From an uncultured beta proteobacterium (GTDB lineage Bacteria; Pseudomonadota; Gammaproteobacteria; Burkholderiales; Burkholderiaceae_C), in assembly GCA_903960915.1 (NCBI GenBank), contig CAJCCO010000112.1:17885-81884 (forward strand): DNA of 64,000 bases, given 5' to 3'. This document shows, in pieces, positions 41,059 through 49,789 of this stretch (position 1 is its first letter; the number at the start of each line of letters is the position of its first letter). A program made the translations under genes and the position numbers. A model generated the notes under the pieces. The model was not told where the DNA came from. It worked only from the letters and a program-made list of their open reading frames with translations, and made no database searches.

Positions 41059-42041
41059 TGCGCTTGCAGGTTGATGGTTTTGGCAATGCCTTGGTAGCGT
41101 TTGACTTCATCGGCATAAACACGGGTGGCCTCTTCCAGGCGCAGGGGTTCGCCTACTTCCTGGCCCATGGCGACCATGGTGCTGCGGAAGTCAGGGTCAA
41201 ACATGACCTTGGTCAGGGCGCGGTGCAGCGCTTCGACGATGGGCTCAGGCGTGCCTTTTTTCACGTAGTAGCCGCTACCAATGGTGTAGTAAAAATGCTT
41301 GAGTTCCGGGGCCTCGTCGACCGAGCGAACCTGTGGCATCAGGCGCTGGGGCTTTTCAGACAAGGCCACCACAAACTTGATCTTGCCTTCTTTTTCCATG
41401 GCCACATGGGGTGCGCCATAAGGGGTGATGAACATGTCAATCTGGCCACCCAACAAGTCCGTCAAGATCGGACCGCCGCCCTTGTAGGGCACGTGCAGCA
41501 TGGTGGTGTCCATCTTGCGGGCCATGTCTTCACCCATGAGGTGGTACAGGCTGCCGGTGCCCACGCTGGCGTAGCTCACAGGCTTGCCTTCTTTGGCCAC
41601 TTTGCGCGCATAAGCCACCAGTTCTTTGGCATTGTTGGGCGGGAAGTCCTTGCGCGCCGAGATAGCAATGGGCGCCTGTGCGATTTCTTGCACCATACGG
41701 AAGTCTTCAGGCTTGTACTTAATGGCTTTCAGGGCCAAAGGGGCCAGAATCAATTCGTTGGGCGAGCCTTGAAAAATGTAATACCCGTCGGCAGGCGCAT
41801 TGAGCACCTTTTGGGCCGCGATGGCGCCGCCCGCACCGCCCAGGTTTTCAATGATGACGGGCTGCTTGAGCTCGGCGGCCAGCGCCACGTTGACCTTGCG
41901 GGCAATGATGTCGGACAAGCCGCCCGCCGGGTACGGCACCATCAGGGTGACGGGTTTATTTGGGTAGGTTTGGGCTTGAGCGGGGGTGGCCGCAGCCAAA
42001 GCCGCACCCAGCAGCCAACCCAGGGTTTTGAACGCATTCAT
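41055..42041 (-). CDS. Bug/TctC-type substrate-binding protein (second)
   Basis: The 328-residue protein has a clear signal peptide (MNAFKTLGWLLGAALAAATPAQA) and the Bug core (TYPNKPVTLMVPYPAGGLSDI, VPYKGGGPILTDLLGGQIDM). The start at 42041 has GGAG upstream; a longer reading frame to 42098 has no such site and would mask the signal peptide. First gene of the Bug-M20-amidase group, divergent from LysR. Confidence 0.9.
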   Translation of the reverse strand: MNAFKTLGWLLGAALAAATPAQAQTYPNKPVTLMVPYPAGGLSDIIARKVNVALAAELKQPVIIENLGGAGGAIAAQKVLNAPADGYYIFQGSPNELILAPLALKAIKYKPEDFRMVQEIAQAPIAISARKDFPPNNAKELVAYARKVAKEGKPVSYASVGTGSLYHLMGEDMARKMDTTMLHVPYKGGGPILTDLLGGQIDMFITPYGAPHVAMEKEGKIKFVVALSEKPQRLMPQVRSVDEAPELKHFYYTIGSGYYVKKGTPEPIVEALHRALTKVMFDPDFRSTMVAMGQEVGEPLRLEEATRVYADEVKRYQGIAKTINLQAQ

Positions 42042-42121
42042 GTCAGTCTCCACATTCCAGTTGAAAGATGGCGCGATGCTAGACTTGAGATGAGACAACT
42101 GAAAGACAATATATTTTCTTC

Positions 42122-42142
42122 ATGACAACCAAAAGTTGTCAT
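42122..42142. promoter_or_regulatory. palindromic LysR-type operator
   Basis: ATGACAAC and GTTGTCAT form a perfect 8-bp inverted repeat around CAAAA between the divergent Bug and LysR genes. The arms fit the T-N11-A pattern of LysR binding sites. A further GACAACT half-site lies at about 42097. Confidence 0.6.
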
Positions 42143-42158
42143 CAGCCCAAAGCACACC

Positions 42159-43094
42159 ATGATGAAACTGCACCAACTCCAGGCCCTGGTGGCGGTGGTC
42201 GCGTACGGCAGTATTCGCGCCGCCGCCCGTGAGCTGCACCTGACGCAGGCGGCCCTCACCAAATCCTTGCGCCTGCTGGAAGAAGACAATGGCGTGGCGC
42301 TGTTGATTCGCAAATCACGCGGTGTGGTGCTCACCGAGGCAGGCTTGCGTCTGCATGCGCGTGCGCAGTTGGTGATGCGCCAGATGGCGCTGGCGCAAGA
42401 CGAATTGCAACAAGCGCAGGGCGACAACGCGGGCACCGTGCGTGTGGCGCTGACCCCATATTTGATGCTCACCGTGCTGGGCGAAGCCTTCCAGTGGTTT
42501 CGCAAACGCTACCCGCGCATTGAGCTGCGCTTGTCTGAAGGTCTGGTAGCCCGGGTCTTGCCCGGCCTGCGCGACGGCACCGTAGACTTTGCGGTGGTGG
42601 CCGACAGCGGCGACGTGACGCCGCAAGAGTTTCACAGTACCCGTTTACAAAAAGAAGAACAACACCTGGTGGTGCGCTCGGGTCACCCGGTGCTGCTGCA
42701 GCCCACGGCGGCCCGCTTGGTGGCACTGGAGTGGGTCTTGCCCGGCCCGCTGACCCACGGGCTTGATGACGGATTGCGGGCCATGTTTGAACAAGCCGGT
42801 GTGGCGCCACCCACCCTGATCACCCGCTGCGACGCCATGGCCGCTATGGCCTTGGTGCGCCAGTCCGATGCAATCAGCGTGATGCCGGCCCCCTTGTTGG
42901 CCCAGCCCGAGGGCCATGGCCTGGTGCAGTTGTCACTGCGCAACCTGCGCCCGCCTGCCATTGAACTGGTCTTGCTGTCGCCGCCCGACGTACCGCTCAC
43001 GCCAGCGGCGGCCTATTTGGCGCGCTGCCTGACGGATGCGATTGCGGCGGGTTCAAGCCCTAAAGTCGCACCCCGTCAAACGCCTGCCGCCTGA
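42159..43094 (+). CDS. LysR-family regulator of the Bug-M20-amidase operon
   Basis: A 311-residue regulator with HTH at residues 2-60 (MKLHQLQALVAVVAYGSIRAAA, LTQAALTKSLRLLEEDNG), then the effector domain. It is divergent from the Bug gene, with the palindromic site in between, the classical arrangement for a LysR activator. Its 3' end overlaps the convergent cyclodeaminase gene by 19 bases. Confidence 0.88.
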   Translation: MMKLHQLQALVAVVAYGSIRAAARELHLTQAALTKSLRLLEEDNGVALLIRKSRGVVLTEAGLRLHARAQLVMRQMALAQDELQQAQGDNAGTVRVALTPYLMLTVLGEAFQWFRKRYPRIELRLSEGLVARVLPGLRDGTVDFAVVADSGDVTPQEFHSTRLQKEEQHLVVRSGHPVLLQPTAARLVALEWVLPGPLTHGLDDGLRAMFEQAGVAPPTLITRCDAMAAMALVRQSDAISVMPAPLLAQPEGHGLVQLSLRNLRPPAIELVLLSPPDVPLTPAAAYLARCLTDAIAAGSSPKVAPRQTPAA

Positions 43095-44134
43095 ACTTCA
43101 CGCGGTACAGCGGTTGCCTCTGCGTTCAGCAAGGTGCCAAACAGATTCTTCGGATCGACCATTTGGGGAATCAGCGCCAAGCGTTCGCCTAAGCCGCACG
43201 CCAGCGCGGCATCGTGCATGAAACGCAGGGCCGAGAAGTCTTCCAACGCAAAGCCCACCGAGTCAAACACGGTGATTTGTGCTTCGTTCTGGCGCCCGGG
43301 TTTGGCCCCGCTGAGCACCTCCCACAACTCGGTCACGGCAAAGTCGCCGGGCATTTGCTGAATGTCACCCTCAATGCGGGTTTGCGGCGCGAACTCCACA
43401 AACACCTGGGCGGCGTGCAGCACACCCGCGGCCAGCTCGGTCTTGCCGGGGCAGTCACCCCCCACGGCGTTGATGTGCATGCCGGGCGCCAGCATGTCCG
43501 GCGTGAGGATGGTGGCGTAGGCCTTGTCGGCGGTGACGGTGGTCACAATATCGGCGCCCTGCACCGCTTGGGCCGCACTGGCACACACCTGCAACTGCAG
43601 GCCGCTGCCGCTCAAATTGGCCACCAGCTTGGCCGTGGCTAGGGGGTCCAGGTCAAACACACGCACGGTGTCTATGCCCACCAGGTGCTGAAAAGCCAGG
43701 GCCTGAAACTCGCTTTGCGCGCCGTTACCAATCAGCGCCATCACGCGGCTGTTCGCGCGGGCCAGGGTTTGGGCCGCCAGCGCCGAGGTGGCGGCGGTGC
43801 GCAGCGCGGTGGTCAGCGTCAACTCGCTAACCAAGGTGGGGGCGCCGGTAGCCACATCGGCCAGCACGCCAAACGCCATCACGGTCGACAAACCAATGGC
43901 GGTGTTGTTGGGGTGACCATTGACGTACTTGAAGCTGTAGGCGGCGTCATCGGAGATGGGCATTAGCTCAATCACGCCGTTCTTGGAGTGGTTGGCCACG
44001 CGGGCCGATTTGTCGAAGTCATGCCAGCGTAAAAAATCACTCCGAATTTTCTCTGCAATCCCGGCGATGCAGTTTTTCAGGCCTTTGCGCTGCACCAGTT
44101 CAACCGCCGTGGGGGCGCTGATGTACAAGGGCAT
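43076..44134 (-). CDS. ornithine cyclodeaminase-family protein
   Basis: The 352-residue NAD-dependent enzyme is of the ornithine cyclodeaminase/mu-crystallin fold. It has the Rossmann block VMALIGNGAQSEFQALAF, the substrate region YVNGHPNNTAIGLSTVMAF, and INAVGGDCPGKTEL. The start at 44134 gives the usual family length; ATG at 44191 or a TTG at 44272 would add 19-46 residues, and none has a clear ribosome site. Divergent from an Lrp-family regulator, a common pairing for this enzyme. Confidence 0.85.
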   Translation of the reverse strand: MPLYISAPTAVELVQRKGLKNCIAGIAEKIRSDFLRWHDFDKSARVANHSKNGVIELMPISDDAAYSFKYVNGHPNNTAIGLSTVMAFGVLADVATGAPTLVSELTLTTALRTAATSALAAQTLARANSRVMALIGNGAQSEFQALAFQHLVGIDTVRVFDLDPLATAKLVANLSGSGLQLQVCASAAQAVQGADIVTTVTADKAYATILTPDMLAPGMHINAVGGDCPGKTELAAGVLHAAQVFVEFAPQTRIEGDIQQMPGDFAVTELWEVLSGAKPGRQNEAQITVFDSVGFALEDFSALRFMHDAALACGLGERLALIPQMVDPKNLFGTLLNAEATAVPREVQAAGV

Positions 44135-44332
44135 GGTCCCAAAGCGTGGGGTTTTGGGGGCAAAAGCAGGCGGGGTGTTGGGGCGGTGCATAGGCAGCTT
44201 TGGTGGTCTTTCAGACCTGGTGTTGTCGAAGCAAGAAGTTTCCAGCCCGCGCAAGTCAATGTAAATCGACAAAAATGTACTGTTTTGACTATTTATTTAC
44301 CATAATGACACCCATGAATGACAATATGCGCC

Positions 44333-44752
44333 ATGGATGCCACTGACCAACGCCTGATTAGCCTGCTGCGCCAAAGTGCCCGCATGAGCATTGCCGACCT
44401 TGCCCACAAGCTCGGCGTGTCGCGCGGCACCGTCAACAACCGGCTGCGCAAACTCGAAGACCAGCAGGTCATCGTGGGCTACACCATCAAGCTGCGCCCC
44501 GAGGCCGAGCCCGAGCGCATCAAGGCCTGGATGGGTGTGCTGGTAGAGGGCAACACCACGCGCCAGGTGATCGCCAGCTTGCTGGGCGAACCGGGGGTGG
44601 TGGCCTTGCACGACACCAATGGCCGCTGGGATTTACTGGCTGAAATTGAAGCCTCTGCCATGAAAGAGTTGTCCGAAGTGCTGGAGCGCATTCGCCTGAT
44701 CAGCGGCATACGCAGCACCGAGACCAACATCCATCTGGCCACCTACCGCTAA
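44333..44752 (+). CDS. Lrp/AsnC-family regulator
   Basis: A 139-residue regulator with N-terminal HTH (DATDQRLISLLRQSARMSIADLAHKLGVSRGTVNNRLRKLE) and the C-terminal RAM ligand domain (GVVALHDTNGRWDLLAEIEA). ATG at 44333 is chosen; a TTG five codons earlier is possible. It likely controls the divergent cyclodeaminase in response to ornithine or a related amino acid. Confidence 0.9.
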   Translation: MDATDQRLISLLRQSARMSIADLAHKLGVSRGTVNNRLRKLEDQQVIVGYTIKLRPEAEPERIKAWMGVLVEGNTTRQVIASLLGEPGVVALHDTNGRWDLLAEIEASAMKELSEVLERIRLISGIRSTETNIHLATYR

Positions 44753-44800
44753 GCCGTATCCGCCAGTGGGCAGGCCACGCTTGCAACCCGCACGGCTGGG

Positions 44801-45460
44801 TCAGTCGCCCGGCACCACCCGGGGCCGCCCCAGTGTCTGGCACATGAGCACTTGCTGCTCATTGCCTAAACCCATAGCCTGCGCCAGTGCCTGGCGGTCT
44901 ACCCAGGCGCGCAACACGGTGGCCAGGCCTGCGCTGGCGCAGTACAGGTACACGTTTTGCGCCATCGCACCGGCGCTGGCCCAGGCGTAAGACTGGCGCT
45001 GACTGGCCGGCACCAGGGCCATGCCGGTATGGTCGGCTACATAGATCAAATCCACCGGCGCGTTGTCCACAAAGTCTTGGTAGCCGGTGACGCGGCGCAC
45101 ATCGCTGGCCACCACCAGATGCAGGCTCTGGTCAGCGGCGGCATAGCGGTACAGCCCATCGGGCAATGCGGCGTAGACACTGACCTCTTGCGCATTCATG
45201 GCACTGGGCACGGTGCGCCCGCCCAACTCAGGGCGGTTGATGCCGGCAGCGGCCCACAACACATCAGACAAGACCTGCGCAGGCAATGGCGACGACTCAA
45301 ACGCCCGCTGCGACTGGCGCAGCAGCAGCGTTTGCATCAAGGGCAAGCCGCCACTGATATGGGCCTTGGGTAACTGCGTGATGCTGTCTGCGGGGGTGGT
45401 GACCGGCTGGGGCTTGAGTTGACCCATCAAACCCAGGGCCATTTTGGTGAGCGTACTCAT
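44801..45460 (-). CDS. nitroreductase-family protein (SagB/ThcOx-like)
   Basis: The 219-residue FMN-binding protein of the SagB-like branch has LLLRQSQRAFESSPLPAQVLSDVLWAAAGINRPE and a C-terminal QNVYLYCASAGLATVLRAWVDRQALAQAMGL. The first 35 residues are extra compared with minimal nitroreductases. It starts directly after the stop of the lipoprotein gene and is therefore in the FNR-type operon at 46.0 kb. Substrate unknown. Confidence 0.82.
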   Translation of the reverse strand: MSTLTKMALGLMGQLKPQPVTTPADSITQLPKAHISGGLPLMQTLLLRQSQRAFESSPLPAQVLSDVLWAAAGINRPELGGRTVPSAMNAQEVSVYAALPDGLYRYAAADQSLHLVVASDVRRVTGYQDFVDNAPVDLIYVADHTGMALVPASQRQSYAWASAGAMAQNVYLYCASAGLATVLRAWVDRQALAQAMGLGNEQQVLMCQTLGRPRVVPGD

Positions 45461-46012
45461 TTACTGCGCCTCAAACAGTGCACGGACCACACGGCCGCCT
45501 GTCAACTGACACTCACCTTCGCCACCACCGAGCATGCCCCGTGCGGGTTCGGCCAAATGGAAGCGGCAGCGCAAACGCTGGTTGCCGGGCGACTCCAGCG
45601 TGGCCACCACCTTGCCGGAGTAATGGGTGATGAACTGCACCGTGGGGTAGGGATAGGGATAGGTGTAGGGGTAAGGACCCTGCGCCACGCCCCCCCAATA
45701 CGGCCAGTCGTACCACCCCAGGCTCCAGTGCGTCCACAACGGCGCCAGCACTTCGCTGCGCGTTTGCCGCGTGATCTGAAAAAACCGCCCGGTGTAGGTT
45801 TCGTTGGGCAGCTGCGCGTTCATGGTGCCGGAGATGGCACCGTCGGTACTGCGCCAGGTGAAGACCACCGCTTGTTCATCGGCGCCGGCACCCATCAGTT
45901 GACCGCCGCCCATGCCCGTGGTGGTGCAGGCCGTCAGTAGCGCTGAAACCGCCAGGGTCAGCGCGGCCAGCCAAGACCCGGCCAGCCGTGCCGACGCTCG
46001 ATTTTTTTGCAT
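45461..46012 (-). CDS. lipoprotein of unknown function
   Basis: The 183-residue product has a signal peptide and lipobox LLTAC (Cys29). The mature part is beta-rich and polar, with aromatic repeats (GWYDWPYWGG, GPYPYTYPYPYP) in the middle. The ATG at 46012 has a GGGAG site; a TTG one codon earlier also fits. It is the first gene of the two-gene operon with the nitroreductase. No family recognised. Confidence 0.75.
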   Translation of the reverse strand: MQKNRASARLAGSWLAALTLAVSALLTACTTTGMGGGQLMGAGADEQAVVFTWRSTDGAISGTMNAQLPNETYTGRFFQITRQTRSEVLAPLWTHWSLGWYDWPYWGGVAQGPYPYTYPYPYPTVQFITHYSGKVVATLESPGNQRLRCRFHLAEPARGMLGGGEGECQLTGGRVVRALFEAQ

Positions 46013-46039
46013 CAATGACTCCCAAAATTTTGCTGTGCC

Positions 46040-46081
46040 AATCTAGCGCACAGGGGCCACCCCAGGCTTGCGAAAACACAA
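46040..46081 (-). promoter_or_regulatory. FNR-type class II promoter of the lipoprotein-nitroreductase operon
   Basis: On the minus strand TTGTGTTTTCGCAA (46081 to 46068) is followed by TAGATT (46045 to 46040), 29.5 bp from the centre. Predicted start is about 20 bases before the lipoprotein ATG. Confidence 0.55.
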
Positions 46082-46112
46082 ACTCAGCGGCACGGCGCAG
46101 GGGCCAGCTGCC

Positions 46113-46153
46113 TTGACTTTTCTCAAGCCCACCGGCGTGTGCTGGCCTAGCAT
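46113..46153 (+). promoter_or_regulatory. FNR-type class II promoter of lon
   Basis: TTGACTTTTCTCAA (46113-46126) matches the classical FNR site at eight of ten arm positions. TAGCAT begins at 46148, 28.5 bp from the centre. The same TAGCAT recurs at usp2 and cfa. Confidence 0.6.
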
Positions 46154-46167
46154 GCCGAGGACTGATC

Positions 46168-46220
46168 GCCCACCCACTCACCGCTCACCCGCCGCTCACC
46201 CACCTCCCACCCACGCCGCC
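46168..46220 (+). repeat. C-rich lon leader with an 11-bp tandem repeat
   Basis: CCGCTCACCC occurs at 46181-46190 and 46192-46201 (period 11), within a tract that is almost free of purine runs. The opposite strand has six GGG runs; one possible quadruplex has a loop of eight bases, so folding is uncertain. The tract forms most of the predicted lon 5' leader, and no ribosome-binding site precedes the ATG. Confidence 0.55.
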
Positions 46221-46233
46221 AGAACGCCCCACC

Positions 46234-48708
46234 ATGCAGCTCAAAAACAACCGCGCCGAAAGAAAATCTGACGCCGCCAGCGCAGCCGAAACGCTGACCA
46301 TTCCCGACGATGCCATGGTGATCCTGCCGGTGCGCAACATGGTGCTGTTCCCCGGCATGGTGGTGCCCATTGCCATTGGGCGGCGTGGCTCCATTGCGGC
46401 GGCCCAATTCGCCATCAAGGCCGAACGACCCCTGGGTATCCTGATGCAGCGCAACGCCCAGGCCGAGACGCCAGCCCGCGAAGACCTGACCACCATGGGC
46501 ACCATGGCCACCATCCTGCGCTACGTCAGCAGTGCCGATGAAACCCACAACATCATCTGCCAGGGGCAGCAGCGGTTTCGCATCACCGGCTTCATGGAAG
46601 GCTATCCTTTTCTGGTGGCGCACGTGGAATTGTTGCCAGATGAAGCCGAGAGACACGACCCCGAGATTGAGGCGCGTTTCATGCAACTCAAGGAGCGCGC
46701 CGTCGAGGTACTGGACCTGTTGCCGCAAGTGCCACAAGACATGCTCAGCATGGTGCACAACCTAGAGAGTCCTGCCAAGCTGGCTGACTTGGTGGCGGGT
46801 TACCTGGACATTGCAGCCACTGAAAAACAGGTGCTGCTGGAAGAGCTGAACTTGCGCAAACGCCTGGACGCCCTGCTGGAAATGATTGCCCACCGGATTG
46901 AGGTGATTCACATTTCGCAAGAAATTGAGCAGCGCACCAAAGCCAGCATGGGCCGGCGCGAGCGCGAGTTTGTGCTGCGGGAGCAAATGCGCTCCATCCA
47001 GAAAGAACTGGGCGAAGACAGCGGCAGCCACAGCGCCGAGATGGACGAATTGCGCAAGCAAATCATGGACGCCGAAATGCCGCCAGAGGTCGCCGAGCAG
47101 GCCAACAAAGAACTCAAGCGCTTGGCGCGCATGGCCGACAGCTCGGCCGAATACGCCATGACGCGCACCTACCTGGACTGGCTGGTGGAGTTGCCCTGGA
47201 AAGCGCCAGAACCCGATCAGATTGATGTGGCGCAGGCCCGACAAATTTTGGCGCAAGACCATTTCGGACTGGAAAAAGTCAAGAAACGCATTCTTGAATT
47301 TTTAGCCGTGCGCAAACTCAAACCCGGGGGCCACGGTCCTATTCTTTGCCTGGTGGGGCCACCCGGTGTGGGCAAAACTTCCTTGGGCCAGTCCATTGCC
47401 AAAGCGCTGGGGCGCAAATTTGTGCGCGTGTCGCTGGGCGGCGTACATGACGAGGCCGAAATTCGGGGCCACCGCCGCACCTACATTGGCGCCCTGCCCG
47501 GCAACATCATCCAGGCGCTGAAAAAAACTGGCACACGCGGCTGCGTCATGATGCTCGACGAGATTGACAAACTTGGCAGTGGCGCACATGGCGACCCGTC
47601 TGCCGCGCTGCTGGAAGTGCTGGACCCCGAGCAAAACCACAACTTTCGCGACAACTACCTGGCGGTTCCCTACGACTTGTCGCAGGTGCTGTTCATCACC
47701 ACCGCCAACGTGCTCGACCCCATTGCCGGCCCGCTGCGCGACCGCATGGAGGTGCTGCAACTGGCCGGTTACACCCATGAAGAAAAACGCGAAATTGCCC
47801 GCAAGTACCTGGTGGGGCGCCAGCTCAATGAATGCGGCCTGACCCCGGAGCAATTGCAGATCAACGACGCCGCCTTGAGCGCCATCATTCGGGACTACAC
47901 GCGTGAAGCCGGCGTACGCAACCTGGAGCGCCAGATTGGCGCGGTGTGCCGGCGCGCGGCCATGCGCATTGCAGAAAATGAAACCCTCGCCTTGCACGTG
48001 GACGCCCCAGATCTGGCCGACATTTTGGGCGCCGCCAAATACGAAAACGAAGTGGCCTTGCGCGCGGCCGTGGCCGGCGTGGCCACAGGCTTGGCCTGGA
48101 CCCCCGTGGGTGGTGATATTTTGTTTATCGAGGCCAGCCAAACCCCAGGCACCGGCCGGCTAATTCTGACCGGGCAACTCGGTGAGGTCATGAAAGAGTC
48201 GGTGCAGGCCGCGCTCACGCTGGTCAAGTCGCGCGCCCAGGCCATGGGGCTGGACCCCGCCTTGTTTGAAAAATCAGATGTGCATGTGCACGTGCCGGCA
48301 GGCGCTATTCCCAAGGACGGGCCCAGTGCCGGGGTGGCTATGTTTGTGGCTTTGTCTTCGCTGTTTTTGGACCGCCCGGTGCGCACCGACCTGGCCATGA
48401 CCGGCGAGATCAGTCTGCGCGGGCTGGTGCTGCCGGTGGGTGGCATCAAGGAGAAAGTGCTGGCCGCGCTGGCCGCCGGCATACGTACCGTGATGCTGCC
48501 CGCGCGCAACCAAAAAGACCTGGAGGAGGTGCCGCAAGAGGCGCGCGAGCAGTTGCAGTTTGTATTTCTGAACGATGTGGCGCAAGCCGCCCAAGAGGCA
48601 CTTAGCCCATCGGCTTCGACTTCATCAACTTCATCAACTGCGCAGGTTTCATCTGCCTTGCCACCCGCGCCAAACCAGCCAGCACTGACCCGCATCACGC
48701 GGGGCTAA
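46234..48708 (+). CDS. lon: Lon ATP-dependent protease (stress-block copy)
   Basis: An 824-residue LonA-type protease. The N-terminal substrate domain spans 25-220, then a coiled-coil. The AAA module has Walker A GPPGVGKT (375-382) and Walker B VMMLDEIDK near 440. The C-terminal protease domain has catalytic Ser698 (KDGPSAGVAMF) and Lys741 (GGIKEK). The Ser-rich tail is unusual. Housekeeping lon is normally beside clpX, which is not here, so this is probably a second, stress-specific Lon. It degrades damaged and regulatory proteins in the cytoplasm. Confidence 0.94.
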   Translation: MQLKNNRAERKSDAASAAETLTIPDDAMVILPVRNMVLFPGMVVPIAIGRRGSIAAAQFAIKAERPLGILMQRNAQAETPAREDLTTMGTMATILRYVSSADETHNIICQGQQRFRITGFMEGYPFLVAHVELLPDEAERHDPEIEARFMQLKERAVEVLDLLPQVPQDMLSMVHNLESPAKLADLVAGYLDIAATEKQVLLEELNLRKRLDALLEMIAHRIEVIHISQEIEQRTKASMGRREREFVLREQMRSIQKELGEDSGSHSAEMDELRKQIMDAEMPPEVAEQANKELKRLARMADSSAEYAMTRTYLDWLVELPWKAPEPDQIDVAQARQILAQDHFGLEKVKKRILEFLAVRKLKPGGHGPILCLVGPPGVGKTSLGQSIAKALGRKFVRVSLGGVHDEAEIRGHRRTYIGALPGNIIQALKKTGTRGCVMMLDEIDKLGSGAHGDPSAALLEVLDPEQNHNFRDNYLAVPYDLSQVLFITTANVLDPIAGPLRDRMEVLQLAGYTHEEKREIARKYLVGRQLNECGLTPEQLQINDAALSAIIRDYTREAGVRNLERQIGAVCRRAAMRIAENETLALHVDAPDLADILGAAKYENEVALRAAVAGVATGLAWTPVGGDILFIEASQTPGTGRLILTGQLGEVMKESVQAALTLVKSRAQAMGLDPALFEKSDVHVHVPAGAIPKDGPSAGVAMFVALSSLFLDRPVRTDLAMTGEISLRGLVLPVGGIKEKVLAALAAGIRTVMLPARNQKDLEEVPQEAREQLQFVFLNDVAQAAQEALSPSASTSSTSSTAQVSSALPPAPNQPALTRITRG

Positions 48709-48709
48709 G

Positions 48710-48751
48710 TTGCGCTTTCTCAAGCTCGATTCATGCCTTGCAACCTAGCAT
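48710..48751 (+). promoter_or_regulatory. FNR-type class II promoter of the second usp operon
   Basis: TTGCGCTTTCTCAA (48710-48723) starts one base after the lon stop codon. TAGCAT is at 48746-48751, 29.5 bp from the centre. The stretch TTTCTCAAG together with CCTAGCATG is shared with the lon promoter. Confidence 0.6.
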
Positions 48752-48770
48752 GACTTCAGCATTTTTCTTT

Positions 48771-48789
48771 TAAGCAGCGTGCTTTTTTT
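48771..48789 (+). terminator. short hairpin with T-run between lon and usp
   Basis: AAGCA-GCG-TGCTT (48772-48784) followed by seven T. The stem is short. It could end lon transcripts, but since it lies downstream of the predicted usp start it could also attenuate usp. Confidence 0.35.
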
Positions 48790-48831
48790 GGCGCGCGGCT
48801 GGGTGTTTATTGATTCAACAAGGAGCGTTAC

Positions 48832-49260
48832 ATGCTGAAAATTTTGATCGCCGTGGATGGGTCCGATCATGCCAACCGGGCGATTGAGGCTGTTGGCAAA
48901 ATGGCCCGCTCGGCGCTGGACCTGGAGGCCATTTTGATTTGCGTCAGTCCTGAGCCCCTGTTCTATGGCAACTACACCGCCGCCACCATTGCACAAATAG
49001 AGTCCGACCAAAAAAAGCAGCAAGACCTTATCTTGTCCCAGGCTGGCGTGCTGGCCCGTGCGCAAGGCATCAAGCTGGCAGAACCGGCGCGGGCTTACGG
49101 CGTGGTGGCCAACGAGATTGTGCGCATGGCGAAAGAGCTCAAGGTAGACCAGATTGCCATGGGCACGCGCGGCATGGGCGCAGTGGGTAGCGTGATGCTG
49201 GGGTCGGTGGCGCAACGCGTCATCCACCAATCGACCCTACCTGTTCTGTTGACCAAATAA
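48832..49260 (+). CDS. universal stress protein (second copy)
   Basis: The 142-residue Usp domain starts MLKILIAVDGSDHANRAI, with the nucleotide loop GTRGMGAVGSVMLGSVAQRVI near the C-terminus. A strong AAGGAG precedes the ATG. It differs clearly from the 17.5-kb copy in sequence and resembles the short dimeric ATP-binding type. It leads an operon with a lipoprotein, a hydrolase and a baeRF protein (gaps of 25, 42 and 26 bases). Confidence 0.93.
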   Translation: MLKILIAVDGSDHANRAIEAVGKMARSALDLEAILICVSPEPLFYGNYTAATIAQIESDQKKQQDLILSQAGVLARAQGIKLAEPARAYGVVANEIVRMAKELKVDQIAMGTRGMGAVGSVMLGSVAQRVIHQSTLPVLLTK

Positions 49261-49285
49261 GGCCCTGCGCCAAAGGAGGCCCGAC

Positions 49286-49747
49286 ATGCGATCACTTCAA
49301 CCCTTTATCGCCACCGCCCTGTGCGCCACCCTGCTCATGGGCTGCGCCAATTACCAGAGCCAGCAAGAACAGTCCGGCATGGTGATTGGCAGCGTGCTGG
49401 GTGGCGTCATTGGCTCGCAGGTGGGCGGTGGCCATGGGCGCACCGCGGCCATCATTTTGGGCACGCTGGCGGGCGCGGCCATTGGCGGCTCTATTGGTAA
49501 CACCATGGCCGAGGTAGACCGCATCAACACCGCGCGTGCGCTGGAGCATGTGCGCACGGGCGTACCCTCGAGCTGGAAAAACCCAGACACCGGCAACGCT
49601 TACGTGGTGGTGCCCACCCGCACCATTGAAACGGGCAGCGGCCCGTGTCGCGACTACACCATTGACGCCACCATTGGCGGGCGCAAAGAGCAGGTGTTTG
49701 GCAGCGCCTGCCGCCAAGCCGACGGCAGCTGGCAGGTCAGCAAGTAG
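49286..49747 (+). CDS. glycine-zipper outer-membrane lipoprotein
   Basis: The 153-residue lipoprotein has lipobox LLMGC (Cys20). The glycine-zipper 2TM region is at about 31-72 (GSVLGGVIGSQVGGGHG, GTLAGAAIGGSIGNTM), then a polar C-terminal domain with one Cys pair (about Cys120 and Cys141). It resembles the SlyB/17-kDa antigen family of the outer membrane. AAAGGAGG is a near-perfect ribosome-binding site, so translation should be strong. Confidence 0.88.
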   Translation: MRSLQPFIATALCATLLMGCANYQSQQEQSGMVIGSVLGGVIGSQVGGGHGRTAAIILGTLAGAAIGGSIGNTMAEVDRINTARALEHVRTGVPSSWKNPDTGNAYVVVPTRTIETGSGPCRDYTIDATIGGRKEQVFGSACRQADGSWQVSK

Positions 49748-49789
49748 CGTGCAGGGTTTGCCGCCAACGCTACCGCCTCCAGACAAGAC

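Noticed and set aside
46168..46220. G-quadruplex on the lon template strand
   Set aside because: Six GGG runs exist, but a loop of eight bases is needed for four runs, outside the usual 1-7; kept only as a repeat.
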